NCBI GenBank assembly: GCA_009936765.1
Contig: JAACDL010000123.1
Location: 1-11,038 of the forward strand
Direction: 5' to 3'
Length of the DNA: 11,038 nucleotides
DNA from: Methanobacteriota archaeon
Lineage (GTDB): Archaea > Thermoplasmatota > Poseidoniia > Poseidoniales > Poseidoniaceae
Of the stretch, positions 1 through 6,948 are shown piece by piece (the first letter of the stretch is position 1; every line of letters starts with the position of its first letter). The notes beneath the pieces were generated by a model, which saw nothing but the letters and a program-made list of their open reading frames with translations, was not told the origin of the DNA and did no database searches. A program made the translations under genes and the position numbers.

Positions 1-503
1 GAGCCAGTTCTCGGCACTATTGGTAACAACCTAGACCACGGCCGATTGGAACCTGATAGTTTAGCAACCTTAGCCATTGGTCTGTGAAATGCATAGAATA
101 CAGCTGCTTCAGTGTGGATGTCTGCCTCATCAACCATTTCACTGGCGAGTTGCATTACTCTAGCCATTCTTTTTGTGGGGTCGTTGGAGATGCTTGGTAG
201 GCTGCGTTTAATTTCGAGGCACGCCACTTTCGAATGTTCTTGCCAAGGAACAAGCCATTCTTTGTCAGCCATCAACTCTTCAAATGAACAAAAACCAACT
301 TCCTCTAAATCTTTCAGATTCCATTCTTCGACATATTTAGAACGACCATCTAACAAGTCCTCCGATACTGACACAATGTGGTCATGGTGTACTACGAGTT
401 GGTCATCAGCAGTCAAGCGCAAATCGAATTCAACACCGTCCATCATTTGCATTGCCTTAACCAAAGACTCATGGGTGTTTTCCGCAGGCTGCTCCCATCC
501 CAT
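1..503 (-). CDS. Glycerophosphodiester phosphodiesterase (GDPD) family protein, 3' end beyond window
   Basis: The minus strand is open from ATG at 503 to the left edge (167 codons plus two bases), so the C-terminus is missing. It was recognised by the GDPD signature: PAENT at residues 6-10, GVEFDLRLTADDQLVVHHD at 23-41, giving the metal ligands Glu25 and Asp27 and the catalytic-type His39/His40, and LEIK at 96-99 (Glu97 as third metal ligand). GDPDs are TIM-barrel enzymes that split glycerophosphodiesters into glycerol-3-phosphate and an alcohol. Oddly, the family normally has a His-Arg-Gly motif a few residues before PENT; here the protein begins Met-Gly-Trp directly before it, and an in-frame TAA lies eight codons upstream with no other start between. 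It may be a variant or inactive homologue. It is divergent from the transporter gene at 595. Family assignment is good; activity is uncertain. Confidence 0.78.
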   Translation of the reverse strand, partial: MGWEQPAENTHESLVKAMQMMDGVEFDLRLTADDQLVVHHDHIVSVSEDLLDGRSKYVEEWNLKDLEEVGFCSFEELMADKEWLVPWQEHSKVACLEIKRSLPSISNDPTKRMARVMQLASEMVDEADIHTEAAVFYAFHRPMAKVAKLSGSNRPWSRLLPIVPRTG

Positions 504-518
504 TATCCCCGCTTGTAA

Positions 519-532
519 GGATTATCTTATTG
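519..532 (-). promoter_or_regulatory. Possible TATA element for the GDPD-family gene
   Basis: An A/T-rich stretch reading CAATAAGATAATCC on the minus strand is centred about 23 nt upstream of the ATG at 503. That is roughly where an archaeal TATA box sits if the transcript is leaderless, and there is no Shine-Dalgarno sequence before that ATG. This is a positional inference only; no clear BRE purines were identified. Confidence 0.28.
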
Positions 533-562
533 AATCATGTGCCGGTTCACTAATCCTGCCCA

Positions 563-586
563 ACCATCATAAGCAAACATGATGGT
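563..586. repeat. Perfect 8-bp inverted repeat upstream of the transporter operon; candidate operator or leader hairpin
   Basis: ACCATCAT (563-570) is followed by an 8-nt spacer and its exact reverse complement ATGATGGT (579-586). The second arm ends 8 nt before the transporter ATG at 595. It covers the area where a basal promoter for a leaderless or short-leader transcript would lie, so a repressor-type operator is plausible; it could also form an RNA hairpin. The repeat itself is certain; the function is inferred. Confidence 0.4.
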
Positions 587-594
587 CAACAGAC

Positions 595-2361
595 ATGGCA
601 GAAGACCAACGCGTACGAGGATATTGTGCATATGATTGGGGAAAGAGTGCTTTTGAAACCTCAGTTACAACGGCTGTATTTCCTGCATGGTTCGCTTATT
701 TATTCGCTGAAGCAAATGGTATCTCAACTAAATTTCTAGGTTCAGAATGGACTGCGGATGCCATGTTCTCGGCAGCAGTCATGGCAGGAGCCCTCTTTGT
801 AGCGATATGTGCACCGTCTTTAGGAGTAATTGCTGACCGTAGAATGATCAAAATGTGGTGGCTACGAGTACTCACAATATTGGGTTCAGTTTCTTGTATA
901 TTACTAGCCTTTTCACCATACCTAGGAGTCTCAATAGGTTGGGTTTGGGCCATGATAATGTTCATGGTTGCAAATGTTGGACTTAATGGTGCAGGGGTAT
1001 TCTACAATGCATTGTTGCCACACATGGGTGAACAAAGTGAAATGGACTCCATTTCCAACAAAGCATTTGCAGCAGGTTACCTTGGAGGAGGTCTACTACT
1101 TGTGGTACATCTAGGAATGGTATTGTCGCTTGATGGGACATGGGTTATTCCATTCGTAATGGCATCTTCCGGAATTTGGTGGCTAGGATTTGCTCAAATG
1201 ACTTTCAAGATGATTCCAGAACCTCATATCGAAAATGAAATGGAGCCGATGGGTGTTGTCGATTCAACAAAGATGGCCCTAGGTGAGGTTAAATCTACAT
1301 TAGGAGATATCAAGAGTTTCAAAACCCTGTTCATCTACATGATTGCATATTTCTGTTTCATCGATGGAATAAATTCGGTTACTGCATTAGCAGGAGTGTT
1401 TGGAATTGTAGTTCTTGGTTTAACCACAACAGGCCTAATACTTACGATTCTAATTATCCAGTTCGTAGCAGCACCTGCAGCGATTGGTTTCACTAAACTA
1501 GCTGAAAAATGGAGCACTAAGAAAGCGCTGCAGTTCTCCTTAGTATGCTGGTGTTTCGTAATTGTAGGAGCACTATCATTCGCACCACTCGAACTTGAAA
1601 ATCATGATGAATATGATGTCCAATACACTTGGGATGAAGATGCACAAACATATGTTGCTGAGGCAAGAGAAGGTGTGAACAATATTGCAGCACTCCCTGA
1701 TGACGACGAACAAAAATGGGCGCTCGAATATGAAAAAATTCTTCCTGTTGAAGAAAATAAAGATGTAAAAAGGCAAGGCTATGGTGTGAAATGGGCATTT
1801 GATGATGACGGCGAGGCAATCCCAGTAGAAGTGATTTTGACTGCAGATAACCTCGAATCTATGAAGTCTACAATGGATGAATCAAGATTCTCATATAGCG
1901 TAGAGGGCGGCGAATTTGACGGTCAGACTGGGTTGGGAATAAACCACCCATCCAGTCTTGGCGATGGAACACTGGACATCATTCCAGAAACAGTTCGCTC
2001 AGTGGTATGGGCGCCACTAGGAATGACAGTATTCTTCCAATTCTTACTCCTTGGAGTATTTGCAGGAGCGCTACTTGGTGGATCTCAAGGTCTAGCACGC
2101 TCGATGTTTGGACAAATGGTTCCGGAAACAAGGTCCGCGGAATTCTTCGGATTCTTCGGTTTCTTTGGAAAGGTCGCAGCCTTACTTGGCCCACTTATTT
2201 ACGCTCTGATGACCGTTTGGTTTGACTCTAGAGTAGGTATATTTGCATTATCAATATTGATTATTGCGGGAGTCTTAATCTTGCGTAAGGTCGATGTTGA
2301 GGATGGAATCGCAGTGGCCAAAGCAGAGGACGAAAGAAACCGTTCAGCCACTGTGGAGTGA
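595..2361 (+). CDS. MFS transporter of the Atg22/UMF1 type with a large external insert
   Basis: This 588-residue protein has 12 predicted membrane helices. The N-terminus has the Atg22/UMF1 signature YDWGKSAF (residues 13-20, usually YDWANSxF), followed by a helix with TAVFP. UMF1-type carriers are putative effluxers whose yeast relative exports amino acids from the vacuole; the substrate here is unknown. Usual members are about 430-480 residues; the excess is a hydrophilic, Asp/Glu-rich segment at about residues 333-466 between helices 9 and 10, on the outer face in standard MFS topology. Inside it, two stretches beginning at Tyr340 and Tyr396 resemble each other (YDVQYTWDEDAQ and YGVKWAFDDDGE), suggesting a duplicated beta unit. 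The start ATG lacks a Shine-Dalgarno sequence. It is first in a probable operon with the PAP2 and tatC genes; the gap to PAP2 is 35 nt. Confidence 0.85.
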   Translation: MAEDQRVRGYCAYDWGKSAFETSVTTAVFPAWFAYLFAEANGISTKFLGSEWTADAMFSAAVMAGALFVAICAPSLGVIADRRMIKMWWLRVLTILGSVSCILLAFSPYLGVSIGWVWAMIMFMVANVGLNGAGVFYNALLPHMGEQSEMDSISNKAFAAGYLGGGLLLVVHLGMVLSLDGTWVIPFVMASSGIWWLGFAQMTFKMIPEPHIENEMEPMGVVDSTKMALGEVKSTLGDIKSFKTLFIYMIAYFCFIDGINSVTALAGVFGIVVLGLTTTGLILTILIIQFVAAPAAIGFTKLAEKWSTKKALQFSLVCWCFVIVGALSFAPLELENHDEYDVQYTWDEDAQTYVAEAREGVNNIAALPDDDEQKWALEYEKILPVEENKDVKRQGYGVKWAFDDDGEAIPVEVILTADNLESMKSTMDESRFSYSVEGGEFDGQTGLGINHPSSLGDGTLDIIPETVRSVVWAPLGMTVFFQFLLLGVFAGALLGGSQGLARSMFGQMVPETRSAEFFGFFGFFGKVAALLGPLIYALMTVWFDSRVGIFALSILIIAGVLILRKVDVEDGIAVAKAEDERNRSATVE

Positions 2362-2384
2362 AAACTCTCATATCCGTTAGCAAA

Positions 2385-2390
2385 GGGGAG
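2385..2390 (+). promoter_or_regulatory. Ribosome binding site of the PAP2 gene
   Basis: GGGGAG lies 6 nt before the ATG at 2397, a good Shine-Dalgarno match and spacing. It fixes the start of the PAP2-like gene and indicates translation from within a polycistronic message. Confidence 0.6.
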
Positions 2391-2396
2391 TGAACT

Positions 2397-3860
2397 ATGA
2401 GTCCATACTGGGTGATGATGGGAATCATCTTGATTTTGACTCCATTCACCTGCTGGGTGTTCACTCTTGGCAGAAAGGATACACGAATGCCACTCAACAA
2501 TGTGTTCCAAAAAATCCACGAGAACAGGTATTACCTACACATTCTCGGATACATGGTTATTATCAGGTGGAAGGCTCTAACCGATGACCTGAATGAACCA
2601 ATGAAGATTCGTACCGGAAACTGGACAGATTACATCTATGCGCTTGAAGGAGATGCAACCTTATGGGTTCAGAAGACTTTTGAAAATGCAATTCTAACAG
2701 AGTTTTTGAATTTCCACTATTTATTCATCTACTTATTCTTGATTTACATCACTACTGTCTACTTTGCCTATGTTGGTGAAAGAGACATGACTGACAAAGT
2801 TACATTGAACTATTTGTTGATCTATGCAATAGCTGTTCCTTACTACCTATTCTTCAATGTAGAGGTCACCTCATCTTGGATTCCAGGAATGAAGGCACTA
2901 TTGTATCACGATGGATGGTATACTGTGTTCTATGCATCTCATGACCCATTGGACAATGCAGTTCCATCGCTGCATGTTGCAATACCATTTGGAATGATTC
3001 TCCTAAATTGGCTACATTGTAAAGAGAAGAAAATTCGAATGCGAGATTGGGCACATTGGCCATATCATCTATTCATTGTGATTAATACGATTCTATTTAT
3101 CTTCACAATCGCTTACCTAGGAATACACTGGTTTGTTGACATCCCACTAGGAATGTTAGTCGGAGCAATAGGTGCTTTATTCATACATCACATTCAACCG
3201 AGGTTGCGAAATAACCACGGTAAATTGTTTGAAGGCGTAGATAAGAAGAAGGTCAAGAACCACTTTATCTGGGAAGGTGCAATGACCATTTTGATGCTAT
3301 TCTTGGTGATAGGAGCAGTGTCTTACCAAAGCGACAATGTCGATGAACGTGTGTCGATGCGTCTTGGTGGTGGAGACTCTACTTATGAGATTCTTACACC
3401 ATTGCAATATGGAGAAGAGGTCACAACCAAAATAAAAAATTGGGACGATGATTTAGAACTCGAGATCGTATTACTATGGGTTGATGAATCTGTAAGATAC
3501 ATGGACGATGGAGTGATTGATTGGGAAGAGATGTCTAAGAACCATACTACCACTTCAATAGGGCCTGGCGAGGAATTAGAAATAATAACCTCGGATGAAA
3601 AATTCTGGCATTTGATAATTTTGCATAATGATGCAGAAGATGTGGATGATGTTATTGAAATTAGAATTTTGAATGATTACTCACCAACCAGAGCTGATAA
3701 CTTGAACGACTGGGTTGATGACCAAATTACAAAATCACTGATTATGTCGATTCCATCTATGTGGATTACTGGATTCGTAGTCTATCGTGTTGCACGTCTA
3801 AAATTTGCAGGAAAATCGATCATTGATTCCACCCCATCCCATCTTTGGGAGGAAGAGTGA
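2397..3860 (+). CDS. PAP2-superfamily membrane enzyme resembling inositol phosphorylceramide synthase, with external C-terminal domain
   Basis: This 487-residue membrane protein has PAP2 active-site motifs: PSLH at 190-193 and HWFVD with His244 and Asp248, matching the nucleophile His-Asp pair of PAP2 phosphatases and of Aur1-type head-group transferases. The classical first PAP2 motif (Lys...Arg-Pro) is not evident, which favours the Aur1/PAP2_3 branch. Such enzymes remove or transfer phosphate head groups on lipids at the outer membrane face. Helices lie near 1-23, 108-127, 139-158, 194-206, 222-242, 249-266 and 291-310. An acidic, beta-rich stretch follows at about 311-445, then a final helix at about 447-468 and a short tail. 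That extra domain is unusual and I do not recognise it. A good ribosome site precedes the ATG. The stop codon directly abuts the tatC start. Superfamily assignment is firm; exact substrate is unknown. Confidence 0.82.
   Translation: MSPYWVMMGIILILTPFTCWVFTLGRKDTRMPLNNVFQKIHENRYYLHILGYMVIIRWKALTDDLNEPMKIRTGNWTDYIYALEGDATLWVQKTFENAILTEFLNFHYLFIYLFLIYITTVYFAYVGERDMTDKVTLNYLLIYAIAVPYYLFFNVEVTSSWIPGMKALLYHDGWYTVFYASHDPLDNAVPSLHVAIPFGMILLNWLHCKEKKIRMRDWAHWPYHLFIVINTILFIFTIAYLGIHWFVDIPLGMLVGAIGALFIHHIQPRLRNNHGKLFEGVDKKKVKNHFIWEGAMTILMLFLVIGAVSYQSDNVDERVSMRLGGGDSTYEILTPLQYGEEVTTKIKNWDDDLELEIVLLWVDESVRYMDDGVIDWEEMSKNHTTTSIGPGEELEIITSDEKFWHLIILHNDAEDVDDVIEIRILNDYSPTRADNLNDWVDDQITKSLIMSIPSMWITGFVVYRVARLKFAGKSIIDSTPSHLWEEE
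3848..3852 (+). promoter_or_regulatory. Ribosome binding site of tatC
   Basis: GGAGG, located inside the last codons of the PAP2 gene, lies 8 nt before the tatC ATG. It supports that start and translational coupling between the two genes, whose stop and start codons touch (TGA then ATG). Confidence 0.65.
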
Positions 3861-4610
3861 ATGTCGGAGAACCTTATTGATCCCGAAATCAAGAAACTGT
3901 TCAATCAGATTTCTCTTCATATTAGAAGCAGAATGAAGATGATAGTATTTTTTTTCTTACTAGGTTTGGTCCTTGGAATACCAGTAGCACATAGAGTTGT
4001 AGAATGGCTACTAAATGTCGGGTTATTGCCTGATGATGTCAATATAATCATTCTAACACCTGTTGAGTTCATAATGCTACAGGTCAAAGTTGGTGCCTGG
4101 CTAGGAGCAGGTTTTGCAATACTTGGACTGTTAATAGATGCAGCATGGCAAAGTGGCCTTGCAAAGAAAACCCCCCGCCCTGCAAGGACAGTGGTAGTAA
4201 CTACGATTTTTGCAATACTTTTGACAACAGCAGGATTAGTCTATTCTTGGTATCTTTTAACTCCAATGCTCCTCGAGTATCTGGCTACAGATGCGCAGGC
4301 TGCTGGATTGTCGACTGAATGGAGGTTGTCCTCATTTATTGGATTCATAGTCAGTTTATGTCTTGCTTGTGCCATAGGATTCCAAGCACCTTTGATCACT
4401 CTACTATCACTTCAAAGCGGCGCAATTGATAGGCCGACTTTACTAGAATTCCGAAGACATATTTGGTTCACTACATTCGTCCTTGGTGCTGCTTTCTCAC
4501 CACCAGATCCTCTTTCTTTATTTTTGGTTGCAATTCCAATAATACTTCTATTCGAAGCCGCTATGTTATGGGATAAAATCACGGGCGAAAGCACGGATGT
4601 AAATTCTTGA
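3861..4610 (+). CDS. tatC: Twin-arginine translocase subunit TatC, divergent
   Basis: TatC is the six-helix receptor of the Tat pathway, which moves folded proteins with twin-arginine signal peptides across the cytoplasmic membrane. The 249-residue length is normal. Family landmarks are present: an amphipathic N-terminus ending HIRSRM (20-25), the external LTPVEF stretch near residues 66-71, and AFSPPDP (211-217) followed by a helix with AIPIILLFEA. However, the signal-peptide-binding glutamate of the HLxELRxR motif is His20; the cytoplasmic-loop glutamate (Glu103 in E. coli) falls in KKTPRPAR (102-109) with no acid; and the membrane glutamate of the FExP motif is Gln175 (FQAP). Recognition of twin arginines may therefore differ. 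No tatA/tatB is nearby. The 3' end overlaps the convergent PHP gene by 32 nt. Family call is strong; functional equivalence is uncertain. Confidence 0.85.
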   Translation: MSENLIDPEIKKLFNQISLHIRSRMKMIVFFFLLGLVLGIPVAHRVVEWLLNVGLLPDDVNIIILTPVEFIMLQVKVGAWLGAGFAILGLLIDAAWQSGLAKKTPRPARTVVVTTIFAILLTTAGLVYSWYLLTPMLLEYLATDAQAAGLSTEWRLSSFIGFIVSLCLACAIGFQAPLITLLSLQSGAIDRPTLLEFRRHIWFTTFVLGAAFSPPDPLSLFLVAIPIILLFEAAMLWDKITGESTDVNS

Positions 4611-5403
4611 TTGGCACAGCCATTCTCCCTGGAGAAGGTCTCCTTTCTGTTCCGTGTGAATCGCCTCCCACTGTAATTGGAAGACCATGTTGCATCAATT
4701 CCCACCTGTATGAATCAGGATGGGAATTATGCATTGCCTCTACACAATCCACTCCTAACCTCAATAGTGTTGGAATCAAGATCTCTGTTTCAATTCCGTA
4801 ATATTTGGGGTGTGCCAGCGAAGTGATCCCACCGGATTGTTGTACCATCTTAACAGAATCAGAAATTGTAGGTAATGGGCGTTCACGGAATGCTGGACCT
4901 GAATCTCCAATCCACTCGTCAAAGGCTTGTTGAACATTCTCAACAATGCCGTGCTCAACCATCGCTCTAGCTAAGTGTGGGCGCCCTAAGGAACCTGATG
5001 CGTGCTTTTCGACATCTTCAATTGGGATGGTATGGCCTAACTCTTCAAGAGCTGTAAGCATATTTTTCATTCTAGGAACTCTCGCTTCTTTCAGGTCTGA
5101 TAACCATTCAGTGAATTCCTCTGATGCACCCTCGGGGAAATATGCTAGTAAATGCCAAGAGGTTGGACTCTGAGTCTCACTCTGCAATTCAACCTCACAA
5201 GTAATCTCAACACCAGGGATGAACTTCATACCTAATTTGTCACATGCCTCTTTGGCCTCATCCCACCCATGATTCGTATCATGGTCTGTTAACGACCAAA
5301 TTCTAACACCTGAATCAAAGGCTCTTTGAGCCATTTCGCCCGGCGACCATAATCCGTCACTGTGCCACGAATGACAATGTAAATCCACACAATCAGTCCA
5401 CAT
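4579..5403 (-). CDS. PHP-domain metal-dependent phosphoesterase, RNase AM/YciV-like
   Basis: This 274-residue protein has the complete PHP metal-site pattern: DLHCHS (His9, His11), Asp16 in HSDG, TDHDT (Asp40, His41), GVEIT (Glu66), His84, GRPHLA (His143), LAHP (His198) and GGDSHG (Asp248, His250). The motif order, the helical lid between about residues 95 and 175 and the length match the family containing E. coli RNase AM (YciV/Rnm) and bacterial nucleoside 3',5'-bisphosphate phosphatases, which remove phosphates or 5' nucleotides using a trinuclear metal centre. The substrate here may be RNA 5' ends, pAp-like nucleotides or another phosphoester. It is the last gene of the leftward cluster, 8 nt after the two-TM protein, and overlaps the tatC 3' end tail to tail. 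The ATG is preceded by a GAGTGA sequence that may act as a weak ribosome site. Confidence 0.87.
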   Translation of the reverse strand: MWTDCVDLHCHSWHSDGLWSPGEMAQRAFDSGVRIWSLTDHDTNHGWDEAKEACDKLGMKFIPGVEITCEVELQSETQSPTSWHLLAYFPEGASEEFTEWLSDLKEARVPRMKNMLTALEELGHTIPIEDVEKHASGSLGRPHLARAMVEHGIVENVQQAFDEWIGDSGPAFRERPLPTISDSVKMVQQSGGITSLAHPKYYGIETEILIPTLLRLGVDCVEAMHNSHPDSYRWELMQHGLPITVGGDSHGTERRPSPGRMAVPIKNLHPCFRP

Positions 5404-5411
5404 GCTATCAC

Positions 5412-6068
5412 TCAGAATTCTGGCAACTTAGGTAAATCTAGTGGAGGCGGTGCTGCTGAATTTGCATCCTCTGATAATAAATCCTCAAGGTCGGGCATTT
5501 CTGGTAGTACAGATGCTTGTAAGGCGGGTAGTTCTAATGCTGGTACGACAGGTAGAGGTACAGATTCAATTCCTTGTGTTTGAAATCCTCGGTGGTCAAA
5601 ATTATCTGTGTTCACTTTAGTATGATCAACATCATTGTGGGCAACAGCAGCCGCTGCTGATTCGCCAATAGTACCAGTAGAAAGGGTATCGATAGCCATA
5701 GAGACTGCAGATTCTTTCTGAGTTACTTCTGCTCCAATGATAGATGCAATAACTGCTGCAGTATTGGGGTTGACATTTTCACTAGCATTGTCTAGACTGA
5801 CCATTGTAGGCAAATCCTCCAAATCCTCATACTGAGAGTGTGCACCGCCGTGTGCATGAACGATAGGTATGTCATGTTCTCTTTTAGCCCACCAAGAAAT
5901 GGCGAATGACAGAGGAATTAGTACTGCTAAGATTGATTCCGGCATTGCCCACCCTTTGGCTGTACCAACAGGGAGGAAAAATGAGAATAACAGCCCTACT
6001 ACGAATACCAAAGCCGCGGTATTCGCAGTAAAGGCAATGTTAGGGTGCTTCGGGTCCATAACACTCAC
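5412..6068 (-). CDS. Two-TM protein with long acidic, proline-rich tail, unknown function
   Basis: I do not recognise a family. The 218-residue reading from GTG at 6068 has two hydrophobic helices (about 13-33 and 43-60), a short Lys/Arg-containing boundary, and then a soluble tail of about 155 residues, probably cytoplasmic. The tail starts with a histidine cluster (HAHGGAH, 71-77), continues through a predicted helix-prone Ala/Ser/Val-rich region, and ends in a low-complexity Pro/Leu/Asp/Glu segment (about 168-218). Short motif DLEDL occurs twice (82-86 and 193-197), and the C-terminus has repeated Leu-Pro dipeptides. Start is ambiguous: GTG at 6068 or ATG at 6059 (three codons later), the latter being more conventional. 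It sits 13-22 nt after folD and 8 nt before the PHP gene, so it is co-transcribed. The tail may be a docking segment; that is inference. Confidence 0.65.
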   Translation of the reverse strand: MSVMDPKHPNIAFTANTAALVFVVGLLFSFFLPVGTAKGWAMPESILAVLIPLSFAISWWAKREHDIPIVHAHGGAHSQYEDLEDLPTMVSLDNASENVNPNTAAVIASIIGAEVTQKESAVSMAIDTLSTGTIGESAAAAVAHNDVDHTKVNTDNFDHRGFQTQGIESVPLPVVPALELPALQASVLPEMPDLEDLLSEDANSAAPPPLDLPKLPEF

Positions 6069-6081
6069 TAGGGTGTTGAAC

Positions 6082-6948
6082 TCAAGAATGTTGGCTTTCT
6101 GCGGACGTTACTGTATTAGCCATCAGCATAGCAACAGTCATTGGTCCCACACCACCAGGAACAGGGGACAATAAAGATGCTATTTCTGCAACATCAGGAT
6201 GGACATCACCTGCCAATCTCCAGCCTCTATCTCTAGAAGAGTCTTCAACTCTATTTATTCCCACATCTACGACTACAGCTCCTGGCTTTATCCAATCAGC
6301 AGTAACCATTTCAGGTCGTCCTACCGCTGCAATTACAATGTCTGCAGCCAGACATTCTGCTTTAGAGTCGGCAGTACGAGAATGGACTATTGTAACGGTG
6401 GCATCTGCTCCTTTCGCTGCCAAAAGTAACGCTTGAGGCATTCCTACATTGAATGAACGGCCAATCACTACTGCTTTTTTACCAGACATTTCAACACCGC
6501 CCCAGCGTAACATTTCCATTACTCCTGCAGGAGTACAAGGAATCATTCCATCAAGACGACCTTGAACAATTCTACCTAAATTTGAAGGATGGAAACCATC
6601 GACATCCTTTGTTGGATCAATCAAATCGGTGAGTGCTTCTTCATCCATATGTTTAGGCAAAGGAGATTGAATTAGGATTCCATGGAGGCTAGAGTCATCG
6701 TTCATCGAAATTATAGATTCTGCAACTTGTTGCTGCGTAGCATCAGCCGGTAATTCAACATGAGTGGATTTTATTCCTAACCTTTCACAGGAGCGTATTT
6801 TGTTTCTAACATAAACATGTGACGCAGGGTCGTCCCCTACGATTATCACAGCTAGATGAGGCTGCGAATTACAATTTGCAATTCTTTCTTTCAGCCTCTC
6901 TTCTAAGTCCGCAGCACAGGCTTTACCATCCAAGCGTCCTGCAGTCAT
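6082..6948 (-). CDS. folD: Bifunctional methylenetetrahydrofolate dehydrogenase/methenyltetrahydrofolate cyclohydrolase
   Basis: FolD interconverts 5,10-methylene- and 10-formyl-tetrahydrofolate using NADP(H) in the cytoplasm. From ATG at 6948 the protein has 288 residues, the family norm; the frame can be extended six codons to a TTG at 6966, but MTAGRLDGKA matches the usual FolD start. Seen motifs include SHVYVRNK with the catalytic-type Tyr and Lys, QSPLPKHM (normally QLPLP, so one Leu to Ser change, with Gln kept), DPTKDVDGFHP, the dinucleotide-binding VIGRSFNVGMP, and PVPGGVGPMTVAML near the C-terminus. All catalytic landmarks are present. Archaea use FolD only in some lineages, others using methanopterin enzymes, so this points to a folate-based one-carbon metabolism. 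It lies between the zinc-ribbon protein (51-nt gap) and the two-TM protein. Confidence 0.95.
   Translation of the reverse strand: MTAGRLDGKACAADLEERLKERIANCNSQPHLAVIIVGDDPASHVYVRNKIRSCERLGIKSTHVELPADATQQQVAESIISMNDDSSLHGILIQSPLPKHMDEEALTDLIDPTKDVDGFHPSNLGRIVQGRLDGMIPCTPAGVMEMLRWGGVEMSGKKAVVIGRSFNVGMPQALLLAAKGADATVTIVHSRTADSKAECLAADIVIAAVGRPEMVTADWIKPGAVVVDVGINRVEDSSRDRGWRLAGDVHPDVAEIASLLSPVPGGVGPMTVAMLMANTVTSAESQHS

Noticed and set aside
112..582. Plus-strand open frame of 156 codons
   Set aside because: It is antisense to the GDPD-family gene, whose conserved motifs are on the minus strand; the plus-strand translation is Ser/Thr-rich with no domain pattern.
3948..3955. Run of eight T in tatC as a possible frameshift or intragenic terminator
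   Set aside because: The frame is continuous and the run encodes Phe residues in the first membrane helix, where TatC is expected to be hydrophobic; nothing suggests a slip.
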